Shown: positions 51,651 to 61,649, numbered from the stretch's first letter. The stretch: 64,000 bases of DNA from Oscillospiraceae bacterium (GCA_017432615.1 JAFRIV010000031.1:36284-100283); one strand, 5' to 3'. A program made the numbers and translations. Notes: generated by a model from the sequence alone, not told the origin.

Positions 51651-52598
51651 ATGAATATCGCTGTATTGGGAACCGGAGCTATGGGCTGCCTGTTCGGAAG
51701 TTATCTTTCCAGGCGCAACGATGTTGTTCTGATCGGGCACAATAAGGAAAAGCAGGAAAAGCTGGATCGGTCAGGCATTGTCATTCGGGAGCAGGACGGC
51801 TCGGAATGCCGGTATTTTCCTCATGCCGTATCCGACTGTTCCGGACTTCCCGTAATGGACCTTGTCCTTGTTTTTGTCCGGGTGATGGATACCTGTGAAG
51901 CGCTGGAATCCAACCGGTCCCTTATCGGGCCGGACACATTTCTGCTGACTCTCCAAAACGGTGCCGGCCACGAAGAACGGCTTTTGCAGTATGCGGATAA
52001 AGAGCATGTGGTTATCGGCTCTACAAAGCACGGAAGCTGCGTTCTGGAACCCGGAAAAATCTTTCACAGCGGGACCGACAAAACCTCCATCGGCCTGTTA
52101 AGCGGTGAAGCAGGAATCTCCCGGATCGCAGAAGAGTTATCCTGCTGCGGTTTCCCGTGCGAGGTTTCCGGTTCCATTCAAAGGCAGATCTGGGATAAGC
52201 TGTTCGTGAACACCGCTGCCTCCTCTCTCACGGCAGTGCTTCAGGTACCGCTCGGCTTTATTTACGAGGATATCAATGCCCATGCCCTTATGGAAAACCT
52301 GGTCCGCGAGGCGGTGACTGTTGCCAACGCAGAGGATATCGGCGTCTTTGAGGAAAGAGACGTCAGAGAAGCGGTAGAACACGTGATACAGAACGGGAAA
52401 GAAGGCATCCCCTCCATCTGTACCCATTTAAAAACCGGTCAGAAGACCGAGGTGGACTATATCAGCGGCTATGTGATCCGGAGAGCAAAAGCGCACGGGA
52501 TCGCAGTGCCGTACCATGAGGCAGTGGTGGCGATGATCCATGCAATGGAAAACCGGAATTGCCAGGACGGCAACTTCATAAAGGATAAAAAAAGATGA
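51651..52598 (+). CDS. panE: 2-dehydropantoate 2-reductase (ketopantoate reductase, 315 aa)
   Basis: Rossmann start MNIAVLGTGAMGCLFGSYLS. LTLQNGAGHEE and SIQRQIWDKLFVNTAASSLTAVL (split: catalytic Lys in WDKL) are PanE/ApbA marks. It reduces ketopantoate to pantoate with NADPH for CoA synthesis, or acts on a related 2-oxoacid. No panB/panC beside it. It overlaps the pectinesterase-like gene by 4 nt. Confidence 0.9.
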   Translation: MNIAVLGTGAMGCLFGSYLSRRNDVVLIGHNKEKQEKLDRSGIVIREQDGSECRYFPHAVSDCSGLPVMDLVLVFVRVMDTCEALESNRSLIGPDTFLLTLQNGAGHEERLLQYADKEHVVIGSTKHGSCVLEPGKIFHSGTDKTSIGLLSGEAGISRIAEELSCCGFPCEVSGSIQRQIWDKLFVNTAASSLTAVLQVPLGFIYEDINAHALMENLVREAVTVANAEDIGVFEERDVREAVEHVIQNGKEGIPSICTHLKTGQKTEVDYISGYVIRRAKAHGIAVPYHEAVVAMIHAMENRNCQDGNFIKDKKR

Positions 52599-53455
52599 AA
52601 CAGCCTGTATGCCCGGAAGATGATCTGCAGTCGGTATTTGACGCCGCCCCGGCCGGATCTGCCATCTATCTCGCGGAAGGAACCTGGCGTCAGAAAACCG
52701 TGATCCGCACACCGGGACTGCATCTTATCGGTGCGGGTGCAGAGAAGACCGTAATCGCCTATGATGATTATGCACTAAAAAAAGACGAAGCGGGGAGAGA
52801 ATACAACACCTTCCGTACCTGGACCATGGCCGTGTGTGCGTCGGATGTGCATATGGAAGATCTGGCCATCATCAACGATTCGCTCTCTCCGGAGATAAAA
52901 GGGCAGGAAGTTGCACTGAGCGTCTGCGGAGACAGTTTTCAGATGGATCGGTGTCTTCTGCGGTCTACCCAGGACACGCTGTTTCTCGGCCCGCTGCCGC
53001 CGGATCTGATCGAACGGTATCAGGGGTTCCTGCCGGACGAGCTCCGTCAGAGGCAGATCCTGCACCAGAAGTTTTTTCGCTGCAGGATAGAAGGGACAGT
53101 AGATTTCATTTTCGGCTGCGGGGAAGCCGTTTTCGACGATTGTGAGATCCGCTCTCTCCGCGACGCACGCGACATCGGTTATTTGGCAGCTCCTTCCCAC
53201 AGTCTCTGTCAGGAAAACGGTTTCCTTTTCCGCAACTGTGCCATTACCTGTGAAGACGGTGTGTCTCCCGGCAGCATTTATCTGGCACGCCCCTGGCGGG
53301 ATTACGGACTCTGCCGGTTTGAAAACTGCTGTTGCGGCATGCACATAGCCCCTGCAGGTTTTGACAAATGGAACGATACCAACCGTGACCGGACCGCCCG
53401 TTTTTATGAATTTCCGCCTGTTCCCGGCCGTGTCGGGTGGATCAATCGATCTTGA
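52595..53455 (+). CDS. Pectin methylesterase-like protein, CE8 family (286 aa), no signal peptide
   Basis: Right-handed beta-helix with the CE8 motifs: DRCLLRSTQDTLFLG (Gln/Asp), GTVDFIFGCGEAVFDDCE (nucleophilic Asp) and YLARPWRDYG (Arg). It removes methyl groups from pectin. No export signal, as in cytosolic pectinesterases of gut Firmicutes that act on imported oligogalacturonates. It overlaps panE and shares its transcript, an unexplained partnership. Confidence 0.92.
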   Translation: MKQPVCPEDDLQSVFDAAPAGSAIYLAEGTWRQKTVIRTPGLHLIGAGAEKTVIAYDDYALKKDEAGREYNTFRTWTMAVCASDVHMEDLAIINDSLSPEIKGQEVALSVCGDSFQMDRCLLRSTQDTLFLGPLPPDLIERYQGFLPDELRQRQILHQKFFRCRIEGTVDFIFGCGEAVFDDCEIRSLRDARDIGYLAAPSHSLCQENGFLFRNCAITCEDGVSPGSIYLARPWRDYGLCRFENCCCGMHIAPAGFDKWNDTNRDRTARFYEFPPVPGRVGWINRS

Positions 53456-53489
53456 GGAAGGAATTGTTTTAAAGGAGAAAATGTGACCC

Positions 53490-54338
53490 ATGGCAACCAT
53501 TCTTGACGGCAAAGTTCTTGCTGCATCCATACGACTCAAATTAAGGGAAGAAGCCGCCCTGCTCCCGCGAAGGCCGGGCATTGCCGTAATTCTGGTGGGA
53601 GATGATCCCGCCTCTCAACTCTATGTGAAAAACAAGGCAAAAGACTGCGAGGAGTGCGGTTTCCTTTCCCGCCGGATCGACTTGCCGGATACTGTTTCAG
53701 AAGAAGAAATACTCGGGATCCTCAACAAACTCAATGCCGAGACGATTTACGACGGGGTATTGGTGCAGCTGCCTCTCCCGGCCCATATCAGTGAAAAGCG
53801 TGTTATCGAAGCCATTGCCCCGGAAAAAGACGTTGATGCGTTTCATCCGCTGAACGTCGGGCGAATGGTGCGGGGAGATTCCGTAATCTGGCCATGCACT
53901 CCAGCCGGGATCGGTGCCCTGCTGGATGCCTACGATATTTCAGCAGACGGGAAGGTCTGTGTCATGGTAGGACGCAGCAACATTGTGGGCAAACCAATGG
54001 GACTTTTGCTGCTGCGTCGACACGGCACAGTGATATACTGCCACCGCCATACACCGGATCTTGCCGCCATGACCCGCCAGGCTGACATTCTGGTGGTGGC
54101 TGCCGGGCAGCCCCGTCTGATCTCCGGTTCCATGGTAAAGCCGGGGGCCACCGTGATCGATGTTGCGATGAACCGCGACGCGGAAACCGGCCGGTTTACC
54201 GGTGACGTCTGCTTTGATGAAGTCAGCGAAAAAGCTGCGTTTATCACGCCGGTCCCGGGCGGGGTGGGGCCAATGACGCGGGCTATGCTGATGCAGAACG
54301 TACTTACCCTTGCGAAGCTCCATATGGGACTGCTCTAA
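53490..54338 (+). CDS. folD: Methylenetetrahydrofolate dehydrogenase/cyclohydrolase FolD (282 aa)
   Basis: LVGDDPASQLYVKNKAKDCEE (split; YxxxK active site), LVQLPLPAHI, PEKDVDAFHPLNVG and VMVGRSNIVGKPMGLLLL are the FolD signatures. It interconverts 5,10-methylene- and 10-formyl-THF with NADP. AAAGGAG precedes the ATG. Confidence 0.97.
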   Translation: MATILDGKVLAASIRLKLREEAALLPRRPGIAVILVGDDPASQLYVKNKAKDCEECGFLSRRIDLPDTVSEEEILGILNKLNAETIYDGVLVQLPLPAHISEKRVIEAIAPEKDVDAFHPLNVGRMVRGDSVIWPCTPAGIGALLDAYDISADGKVCVMVGRSNIVGKPMGLLLLRRHGTVIYCHRHTPDLAAMTRQADILVVAAGQPRLISGSMVKPGATVIDVAMNRDAETGRFTGDVCFDEVSEKAAFITPVPGGVGPMTRAMLMQNVLTLAKLHMGLL

Positions 54339-54370
54339 ATCCACTATTATTTATTCAGGAGAACAAAAAG

Positions 54371-55453
54371 ATGAATCATTTTTCCCAGATCCGTCAGCAG
54401 CTTTCTGCCAGAAACATCGATGCCATGCTGATTAGCAGCGCATCCAATGTGTTTTATGCTTCCGGTTTTCATACCACCGGTGAAGGCGACGCACTTGTGC
54501 TTGTGACGGAGAAAGCAACCATTTTCATTACAGACAGCCGTTATACAGAAGCAGCCACTGCCCGGGTGCAGGATGCGGAAATTGTCATTCGTGAAAATGC
54601 AGCTCCGTATACCGCCGTTCTGAAAAAATATCTTCTCCGTGACGGCGTGAAAAAACTCGGTTTTGAAGATGCCGCTCTGACGGTGAAGGAATACAACACC
54701 TACCGGGATGAGCTGGGCTGTGAATTTGCCCCCGCTTCCGATCTGCTGCTGACCCTTCGCCAGTCGAAGGATGAAGAGGAGATCGCCAAGCTGAAAGCCG
54801 CCCAGAATATTGCCGACAGAGCTCTGCTGCAGCTCTGGGAAGAGATCCGCCCGGGGATGACCGAAAAGCAGATCGCAGCCCGGCTGCAATATCTGATGCT
54901 CGCCGGCGGAGCCGAACGCATGAGTTTTGATCCCATCATTGCCGGCGGCCCCAACAGCAGCATGCCTCACGCCGTTCCGACCGATCGCCAGGTCCGGGAC
55001 GGAGACTTTCTCACCATCGACTTCGGTTGTGTTTATGACGGATACTGCTCCGACACTACGCGTACCGTCGCCATCGGCCATGCCACACCGGAAATGGAGA
55101 AAGTCTACTATACGGTGCTGGAAGCGCAGCTGGCAGGGATAGCCCTTGCCAAAGCGGGTGTCATCGGCAAAGAGGTGCATCAGGCCGCTCTCGATGTGAT
55201 CACAGCGGCCGGTTACGGTGATTATTTCGGCCACGGTTACGGCCACAGCCTTGGCATCGATATCCACGAAGCGCCGTTTTTCAACCTTCGAAACGGCAAA
55301 CCCATGCCGCTGCATGCGGCCGTTTCGGCTGAGCCCGGCATCTATCTGCCCGGGAAGTTCGGAGTCCGCATCGAAGACGTGATCATTCTTCATGAAAACG
55401 GCTGTGAAGACATCACTTCGCTGCCGAAGGAATTGAAGATCCTTCCGGTGTAA
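54371..55453 (+). CDS. M24 Xaa-Pro peptidase (360 aa)
   Basis: Pita-bread metallopeptidase. Metal ligands: IDFGCVYDGYCSDTTRT (two Asp), YFGHGYGHSLGIDIHEAP (His), SAEPGIYLPG (Glu) and GVRIEDV (Glu). The creatinase-like N-domain spans residues 1-130. It removes the residue before proline in cytosolic peptides. CAGGAG is 10 nt before the ATG. efp often follows such genes but is absent here. Confidence 0.95.
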   Translation: MNHFSQIRQQLSARNIDAMLISSASNVFYASGFHTTGEGDALVLVTEKATIFITDSRYTEAATARVQDAEIVIRENAAPYTAVLKKYLLRDGVKKLGFEDAALTVKEYNTYRDELGCEFAPASDLLLTLRQSKDEEEIAKLKAAQNIADRALLQLWEEIRPGMTEKQIAARLQYLMLAGGAERMSFDPIIAGGPNSSMPHAVPTDRQVRDGDFLTIDFGCVYDGYCSDTTRTVAIGHATPEMEKVYYTVLEAQLAGIALAKAGVIGKEVHQAALDVITAAGYGDYFGHGYGHSLGIDIHEAPFFNLRNGKPMPLHAAVSAEPGIYLPGKFGVRIEDVIILHENGCEDITSLPKELKILPV

Positions 55454-55477
55454 CGCTGCTGCAGAGGGGAGTACCTG

Positions 55478-56443
55478 TTGACAAATCCGACTTTTGAACA
55501 GATCCGTTCCATGACCTATCAGTGGTTTCCGCTCTGGATCTCTGTCCTCTATTTGTTTCTGTTTATCGCATCTTCCCTCAAATGCTTTGCGGAAGAGAAG
55601 TCCTTCCCGAAAATCATCCTCCTTGCATTTTTCTCCCCTGCTGCCCTGACTGCCGGCGGAACGGCTGCGGGGAAACTGCTCTCTTCGGCTCTCCGGACTA
55701 TCTGGTGGCCGCTGGGGCGTCAGTTCGTCACGATTTCGGAAAAGCTTACCGACGGCGCCCTGAAGATTGCTTTTCTCCTGCTGGGCCTGTTGTTCTACCT
55801 GATGATCATGAAGCCGAAAAACAAAGCTTTCGGTGTGTTTGTCTTTTTGAGCGCTCTCACGCTGCAGCAGATCGATTGCAGCATTTCCCGTTTTTCTTCC
55901 TTTCTTGCCGTCCGCTTCTTTTATCCGACAGTTGCCGCGCTGGCTGTGTTTGTTATTCTGCAGGCTGTACTGTTCATGGCGACGATCATCGCGCCTCTTT
56001 CCGATCTCAGTTGCGGAGAACAACCCGTCCTTTCCCATAACTGGAGTATTCTCCCGCTTCTTCCTCTCTCCGCCTTTGCTGTTCTTTTGCTTGCCAACAC
56101 CATGCAAAGCAACACGCTGTACTCTGCCAACCTGCTCTATGAGTCGATCCGTTCCTATCGCGCGGGTATTGTCGAAACGGTCGGGAACTATCTCTCCAAC
56201 AATGCGCTGTTCGTCTCATCCGAACTCATTCTGCTGTTACTGGTGGCGGATCTCGCCCTCATCTGGCTCTCCGACAAAACCATCCAGAATGCAGCCGGAA
56301 TCAACCGCCTTGAACAGCCGGAATCGGCTGTCGACCCTCAGGTCGTTCAGGGTATGCTGGACATGATCGTTGAAGAAGATCCTCCGATACCGGCAGACAG
56401 GGAAGAAGCAGAACCGCCGGAACCGGAAGACGAAGACATATAA
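55478..56443 (+). CDS. Polytopic membrane protein (321 aa), function unknown
   Basis: Seven or so membrane segments (WISVLYLFLFIASSL, FPKIILLAFFSPAALTAGG, IAFLLLGLLFYLMIM, AALAVFVILQAVLFMATII, ILPLLPLSAFAVLLLANTM, ELILLLLVADLALIWL), and an acidic, proline-rich cytosolic tail (EEAEPPEPEDEDI). No family recognised. A TTG start at 55478 is chosen because GAGGGGAG lies 8 nt upstream; the ATG at 55511 is an alternative. Same transcript as the M24 peptidase. Confidence 0.7.
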   Translation: MTNPTFEQIRSMTYQWFPLWISVLYLFLFIASSLKCFAEEKSFPKIILLAFFSPAALTAGGTAAGKLLSSALRTIWWPLGRQFVTISEKLTDGALKIAFLLLGLLFYLMIMKPKNKAFGVFVFLSALTLQQIDCSISRFSSFLAVRFFYPTVAALAVFVILQAVLFMATIIAPLSDLSCGEQPVLSHNWSILPLLPLSAFAVLLLANTMQSNTLYSANLLYESIRSYRAGIVETVGNYLSNNALFVSSELILLLLVADLALIWLSDKTIQNAAGINRLEQPESAVDPQVVQGMLDMIVEEDPPIPADREEAEPPEPEDEDI

Positions 56444-56447
56444 AAAT

Positions 56448-56486
56448 ATCCGGATGCTCTTTTGCATGGAGCACCCGGATTTTTTA
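56448..56486 (+). terminator. Terminator of the panE-to-membrane-protein operon
   Basis: ATCCGG..GCTC pairs with GAGC..CCGGAT; six Ts follow. Confidence 0.85.
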
Positions 56487-56688
56487 TCAGGATTTCATCC
56501 TACTCATTAATAAAACAATTTAAAATACATTCTCTGCCAGTAATGCTATGAATTCCTCATTGGTTATCGAACAGATTGTCTCATATAACCGTTCAATTAC
56601 TTATTTGTTCATTTTTGCTTTTATGAGGAAGTCAGGAAACATGTGCACTTGAAGAGGTGCGTGACAAAACGGACAAAGAGGACGTTGC

Positions 56689-58104
56689 TTAAACATCGAG
56701 AGTTGTTTCGGTAAGCACCGCATCATTCAGCACCGGAAGGATATTCGAAAGGAAGGCCTCCACCTGTTGCTCACAGCGTCCGGTATAGTTACATGGATCC
56801 AGAAGCGTTTTCAGCTCCGCCTCGCTCATGACAAATTCCGGACAGGCAGCGAGGCGCGTAAGCAGATCGCAGTCTCCTCCGTCTTTCATCCGGGCTGTCG
56901 CCTCCATGGAGCAACGGCGGATGATCTCGTGCAGCTGCTGCCGGTCGCCGCCACGTTTGACGGCTTCCATGAGCAAGTTCTCTGTTGCAATGAAAGGCAG
57001 ATACTCCCGCACGGTTTTGTCCACAATCTTCTCGTTCACTCGCAGCCCGGCACTCACATTCTGCAGCAGGCGCAGGACCGCGTCGGCGCAGAGAAAGCTC
57101 TCCGGCAGGGACAGGCGGCGGTTGGCCGAGTCGTCCAAGGTGCGCTCCAGCCACTGGGCCGAGGCGGTAAGCGGGGCGTTTATAGCCTCTGTCATCAGAT
57201 AGCGGCTCAGGGAACAGACCCGCTCGCAGCGCATGGGATTGCGCTTATAGGCCATGGCGGAGGAACCGATCTGGTTTTCCTCAAAAGGCTCTTCGAGCTG
57301 GCGGTCATGCTGCAGGAGACGGATGTCCTGCGCCATGCGGTAGGCGCTCTGCCCGATGGCGCTCAGGCAGTTGAGAATGCGGCTGTCCGTCTTGCGGGGA
57401 TAGGTCTGTCCGCAGACGGGAAAGCACTCTGTGAACTCAAACTCGGCGGCAATGCGCCGGTTGAGCTCGTCGATCTTGGCTTCATCGCCCTCAAAGAGCT
57501 CCAAAAAGCTCGCTTCCGTTCTGGTCGTGCCGCGGCAGCCGAGAAAGCGCAGCGTCCCTAGTACGAAGTCCAGCTCCTCGAGATCAGACAGGAAATCCTG
57601 CATCCAGAGCGTCGCGCGCTTTCCAACCGTGACAAGCTGCGCCGGCTGGTAATGGGTATAGCCCAGTGTCGGCGTGACCTTGTAGCGTTCGGCAAAAGCA
57701 GCGAGATTTTTCAGCACCTTGAGCAGTTCACCGCGCAGATAGCGCAGCGCCTCGCGGTAGAGGATCAGATCGCCGTTGTCGGTGACGTAGCAGCTTGTCG
57801 CGCCCAGGTGAAGGATGCCCGCCGCCGAGGGTGCGGCTTTTCCATAGGCGTAAACATGCGCCATCACATCGTGCCGTACCTCCTTTTCCCGCGCGGCGGC
57901 ACAGGCAAAGTCGATATCCGTGATGTGCGCCTCCAGCTCCTGTATCTGCTCGGTGGTGATGGGCAGACCCAGCTCGTGCTCGGTCCGCGCTAGGGCGACC
58001 CAAAGCCGCCGCCAGGTCTCGATCCTTTTCTGCGGAGAGAACAGTTCGAGCATGTAGGCGGAGGCATAGCGTGAGGCAAGCGGGGATTCATAGCGGTCGT
58101 TCAT
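56689..58104 (-). CDS. purB: Adenylosuccinate lyase (471 aa)
   Basis: Fumarase/aspartase superfamily. LHLGATSCYVTDNGDL, the signature SSAMAYKRNPMRCERV, and YTHYQPAQLVTVGKRA. It releases fumarate from SAICAR and adenylosuccinate. 11 nt after purA in the order guaA-purA-purB. The gene is visibly richer in GC than those before 56.5 kb. Confidence 0.96.
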   Translation of the reverse strand: MNDRYESPLASRYASAYMLELFSPQKRIETWRRLWVALARTEHELGLPITTEQIQELEAHITDIDFACAAAREKEVRHDVMAHVYAYGKAAPSAAGILHLGATSCYVTDNGDLILYREALRYLRGELLKVLKNLAAFAERYKVTPTLGYTHYQPAQLVTVGKRATLWMQDFLSDLEELDFVLGTLRFLGCRGTTRTEASFLELFEGDEAKIDELNRRIAAEFEFTECFPVCGQTYPRKTDSRILNCLSAIGQSAYRMAQDIRLLQHDRQLEEPFEENQIGSSAMAYKRNPMRCERVCSLSRYLMTEAINAPLTASAQWLERTLDDSANRRLSLPESFLCADAVLRLLQNVSAGLRVNEKIVDKTVREYLPFIATENLLMEAVKRGGDRQQLHEIIRRCSMEATARMKDGGDCDLLTRLAACPEFVMSEAELKTLLDPCNYTGRCEQQVEAFLSNILPVLNDAVLTETTLDV

Positions 58105-58115
58105 AGTCTGTCACC

Positions 58116-59390
58116 TTACCGTAAAATGATGGCGTCGCGCTCGGGGCCGACCGAGACATAACGGATCGGGCAGCCGACGCGCGCTTCAATATACTCCACA
58201 TAGCGCTGCGCCGCTTTGGGCAATTCCTCCCAACGGCGCACGCCGGCAATGTCACGGTTCCAGCCCTCCAGCGTCTCGAACACCGGCTTTGCCCGCTTCA
58301 GCGCCGTTGGGAAAGGAAAACTGTCGGTACGAACTCCGTCCAGCTCGTACTGCACGCAGACTGGGATCTCCTGAAGATAGCTTAACACATCAAGCTTGGT
58401 CAGTGCAAGGGCTGTTGCACCCTGAACCTGCACGCCGTAGCGCGTGGCCACCAGGTCGATGGGCCCCACGCGGCGCGGCCGACCGGTCTTTGCGCCGTAT
58501 TCACCCCCGGCCTCACGCAGCCGGGAGGCCTCTTCCCCGAAGAGCTCACACACAAAGGGGCCCTCCCCTACACAGGTGGAATAAGCCTTCACAACTCCTA
58601 CGACCTCGTCCAGTCGCGCCGAGGGTAGTCCGGACCCTATCGGGGCGTAGGCGGCAATGGCGTTGGAGGAAGTCGTATAGGGATAGATACCGTAATCCAG
58701 ATCGCGCAGGGCGCCGAGCTGCGCTTCAAAAAGCAGCTTCTTTCCCTCGTCCACAGCGGAGCGGAGATACGCCCCGGTGTCACAGAGGTAGGGCTTGATT
58801 TTCCCGCCATAGTTTTCAACCCAGGCCGTCAGTTCCACCAACGTATATGGCTTTGCGCCGTATACGCCGGTCAGGATCAGGTTCTTCCATTCCAATAGCT
58901 CACGCAAATGCTCCTGCAGTTCCTCCGGGTCGTTCAGTTCCCCGGCGAGGACGGTTTTTTTCTGGTATTTATCCGAATAGAACGGGGCGATGCCCTGTTT
59001 GGTCGAGCCATACTGTTTGTCCGCGAGGCGCGCCTCTTCCAACGCGTCCAGCTCCCGGTGCCAGGGCAGGAGCAGAGAAGCCCGGTCGCTGATTTTCAGA
59101 TTCTCCGGACTGATCGCCACGCCCTTTTCCCGCAGGGATTCAATCTCGATCCAGAGGTTTTCGGCGTCCAGCGCAACGCCGTTGCCCAAAACATTCACGA
59201 CGCCGGGGTGAAAAACGCCGGAGGGCAGCAGGTGTAGTGCAAACTTCCCATAGTCGTTGACGACGGTGTGGCCCGCATTGCCGCCGCCCTGATAGCGGAT
59301 GACCACGTCAAAGTCCTCCGTCAGCAGATCGACCATGCGGCCCTTGCCCTCGTCACCCCAGTTGATGCCTACGATCGCGCATGTTGTCAT
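58116..59390 (-). CDS. purA: Adenylosuccinate synthetase (424 aa)
   Basis: IVGINWGDEGKGRMVDLL holds the catalytic Asp and P-loop-like region. GGGNAGHTVV binds IMP, and GPIDLVATRYGVQ and ALTKLDVLSYL follow. QYGSTKQGIAPFYSDK is a divergent version of the usual GTTGRGIGPAY loop. It converts IMP plus aspartate to adenylosuccinate. The ATG at 59390 is 15 nt after guaA. Confidence 0.95.
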   Translation of the reverse strand: MTTCAIVGINWGDEGKGRMVDLLTEDFDVVIRYQGGGNAGHTVVNDYGKFALHLLPSGVFHPGVVNVLGNGVALDAENLWIEIESLREKGVAISPENLKISDRASLLLPWHRELDALEEARLADKQYGSTKQGIAPFYSDKYQKKTVLAGELNDPEELQEHLRELLEWKNLILTGVYGAKPYTLVELTAWVENYGGKIKPYLCDTGAYLRSAVDEGKKLLFEAQLGALRDLDYGIYPYTTSSNAIAAYAPIGSGLPSARLDEVVGVVKAYSTCVGEGPFVCELFGEEASRLREAGGEYGAKTGRPRRVGPIDLVATRYGVQVQGATALALTKLDVLSYLQEIPVCVQYELDGVRTDSFPFPTALKRAKPVFETLEGWNRDIAGVRRWEELPKAAQRYVEYIEARVGCPIRYVSVGPERDAIILR

Positions 59391-59404
59391 GGCTTTATCC
59401 TCCC

Positions 59405-60940
59405 TCATTCGTATTCGACAGTTGCAGGCGGCTTGGAGGTGATGTCGTAGAGCACGCGGTTGACGCCCTTCACCTCGTTGACGATGCGCACCGAAACGCG
59501 GTCCAACAGCTCATACGGCAGGCGTGACCAATCGGCGGTCATGAAGTCCGAGGTCTGCACGCTGCGCAGCGCCACGGCATAGTCATAGCTGCGCCCGTCG
59601 CCCATCACGCCCACTGAACGCAGGTTCGTCAGCACCGCAAAATACTGGCTGGCCGTCTGATCCAGGGCGGCCTTTGCCATCTCCTCGCGGAAGATGGCGT
59701 CGGCCTCCCGCAAGAGAGTCAACTTTTCCTCCGTCACATCCCCAATCACGCGGATGGCAAGGCCCGGGCCGGGGAAGGGCTGACGGGCGACCAAGCTCTC
59801 CGGGAGCCTCAATTCACGCCCGAGCTGCCGCACTTCATCCTTGAAGAGCAGTCGCAGCGGTTCGAGGATCTCCTTGAAATCCACATATCCAGGCAACCCG
59901 CCCACATTGTGATGGCTCTTGATGACGGCGGATTGGCCGAGGCCGGATTCGATCACGTCCGGATAGATCGTCCCCTGGGCGAGATACTCCACCGCGCCGA
60001 TCTGCTTGGCCTCCGCCTCGAAGACGCGGATAAACTCCCCTCCGATAATATGGCGTTTTTCCTCCGGCTCCGTTACGCCCCGCAGCCGTTCAAGGAAACG
60101 GGCGCTCGCATCGACGCGGCGGAAATCCAACGCTCTGTCAGCGAAGGCCGCTTCCACCTCATCCCCCTCGTTCTTGCGGAGCAGGCCGTGGTCGACAAAG
60201 ACGCAAGTAAGCTGGCTGCCGACGGCCTCGCTCAAAAGCGCCGCCAGCACCGAGGAGTCCACGCCCCCCGAGAGAGCCAGCAGCACCCGGCCCGTGCCCA
60301 CGCGCTCAAGCAGTTCCTCAACGCTGCGGCGTTTGAAATTGGCCATGGTCCAGTCACCGTGCGCATCGCAGACGGTGTACAGGAAATTATGCATCATCTC
60401 CCGCCCGAAGGCCGTGTGGTTGACCTCCGGGTGGAACTGCACGCCGTAGAAGCGCCGTTCCTCGTCACAAATGGCGGCGGTGGGACAGGCCGCGGAGTGG
60501 GCAGCCAAACGGAAGCCCTCCGGCACCTGGGCTATGTAGTCCCCGTGGCTCATCCAGGTCACGCTCTCCGCCGGTAAGCCGCGGAACAGAACGCAGGACG
60601 GGTCAAAGGCCGTATCGGTCTTGCCGTATTCCCGGGCGGAATCAGCCTCCGCGGCGGTGACCAGCCCGCCCAGAGACTGGGCCAGCAGCTGGCAGCCATA
60701 GCAGATGCCGAGGATCGGGACGCCGAGGGTAAACACGCCGGGGTCGGGCCTGGGTGAGTCGGGGAGATAGACGCTGTGCGGCCCGCCGGTGAAGATGATG
60801 CCGATGGGATCAAAGCAACGGATCTCCTCCAGGGGCATGTTGTGCGGATGCAGCTCGCAATAGACCTGTTGCTCGCGCACGCGTCGGGCGATCAGCTGGT
60901 TATACTGGCCGCCAAAATCAAGAATCAGAATTTTGTCCAT
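59405..60940 (-). CDS. guaA: GMP synthase (glutamine-hydrolysing, 511 aa)
   Basis: The N-terminal GATase has [17 protein letters not shown], nucleophile [11 protein letters not shown] and His/Glu GVQFHPEV. The ATP-PPase domain has [16 protein letters not shown] and the C-terminal dimer domain [11 protein letters not shown]. It makes GMP from XMP. It overlaps the pyrG remnant at its start. Confidence 0.97.
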   Translation of the reverse strand: MDKILILDFGGQYNQLIARRVREQQVYCELHPHNMPLEEIRCFDPIGIIFTGGPHSVYLPDSPRPDPGVFTLGVPILGICYGCQLLAQSLGGLVTAAEADSAREYGKTDTAFDPSCVLFRGLPAESVTWMSHGDYIAQVPEGFRLAAHSAACPTAAICDEERRFYGVQFHPEVNHTAFGREMMHNFLYTVCDAHGDWTMANFKRRSVEELLERVGTGRVLLALSGGVDSSVLAALLSEAVGSQLTCVFVDHGLLRKNEGDEVEAAFADRALDFRRVDASARFLERLRGVTEPEEKRHIIGGEFIRVFEAEAKQIGAVEYLAQGTIYPDVIESGLGQSAVIKSHHNVGGLPGYVDFKEILEPLRLLFKDEVRQLGRELRLPESLVARQPFPGPGLAIRVIGDVTEEKLTLLREADAIFREEMAKAALDQTASQYFAVLTNLRSVGVMGDGRSYDYAVALRSVQTSDFMTADWSRLPYELLDRVSVRIVNEVKGVNRVLYDITSKPPATVEYE

Positions 60941-60943
60941 ACA

Positions 60944-61427
60944 TTACTCCTTCAGAGAAGCAGATATGAGCCCCATGAACAGCGGATGCGGATGATTGGG
61001 GCGGCTCTTAAACTCCGGGTGGAACTGGACACCGACGAAAAAACGCTTTTCGCTCAGCTCCACCGCCTCCACAATGTAGCCGTCCGGGGACTGGCCGCAG
61101 AGACAGAACCCCTACTCCTCGAGCGGCGCGCGATAGTCGTTGTTGAATTCGTAGCGGTGACGGTGCCGCTCGCGGATCTCCTCCACACCGTAGCAGCGGC
61201 GCATGACGGTCCCTTCCGCGATGCTGCAGGGATAAGCGCTGAGCCGCAGTGTGCCGCTCTTGCTGACCGTTTCATCCTGATCGGGTAAAAAGTCAATGCC
61301 TTTATGCGGCGAGTTGGGGGCCAGTTCTCCCGAGCTTGCATCCGGCAGCCCGCAGACGTGGTGGGCAAACTCGATTACTGCCACCTGCATGCCGAGATAA
61401 GAGATGTCGTGTTCCCGGGCGTACTGC
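60944..61427 (-). pseudogene. CTP synthase C-terminal remnant (pyrG'), broken
   Basis: Only the glutaminase part remains: KAQYAREHDISYLGMQ, VIEFAHHVCGLPDA, FLPDQDETVSKSGTLRLS, ERHRHRYEFNNDYR, then [18 protein letters not shown] and [19 protein letters not shown]. The nucleophile elbow GICLG is deleted (SYLGMQ remains), an amber stop interrupts at 61112-61114, and the synthetase domain is absent. It cannot act as a glutaminase. Confidence 0.9.
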
Positions 61428-61566
61428 GCCTTTGCCCTCGATGATCCCTTTCTTATGACCATTGAAGGCGGTTGCATCATCTTTGTAAGAAACGATCACA
61501 ACATTTGAATCTTTCGTGACACAGACCCGTTTTGTTCCCCTCGTAGAGCTGCTCGCGCTTTTGCAT
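61427..61566 (-). pseudogene. SAICAR synthetase N-terminal remnant (purC') fused to pyrG'
   Basis: From ATG 61566 one reads MQKREQLYEG, then, after a frame change, VIVSYKDDATAFNGHKKG and IIEGKGA: the N-terminus of PurC. At GKGA the sequence passes directly into pyrG sequence out of frame. A deletion must have joined purC to the 3' part of pyrG; a piece after QLYEG is also lost. Confidence 0.85.
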
Positions 61567-61590
61567 GATGGAATATCCCCTGAAACACAA

Positions 61591-61649
61591 AAAAGTGTTT
61601 CCCGATGCCTTAAAGGGGCACGAGGCCCCCGGCACCGAAAAACACTTTT
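61591..61649 (-). terminator. Large attenuator-like hairpin before the purC remnant
   Basis: AAAAGTGTTTTTCGGTGCC pairs with GGCATCGGGAAACACTTTT around an inner GGGGC/GCCCC; TTTTTTG follows on the minus strand. It is 25 nt upstream of the former purC start, so it was probably a purine-operon attenuator and may still control guaA-purA-purB. Confidence 0.7.

Noticed and set aside
58116-59390. PurA as a PurZ-type enzyme for 2-aminoadenine DNA
   Set aside because: The catalytic Asp in WGDEGKG and the IMP-binding residues are those of PurA, and no PurZ-linked polymerase or dATP hydrolase gene is present.
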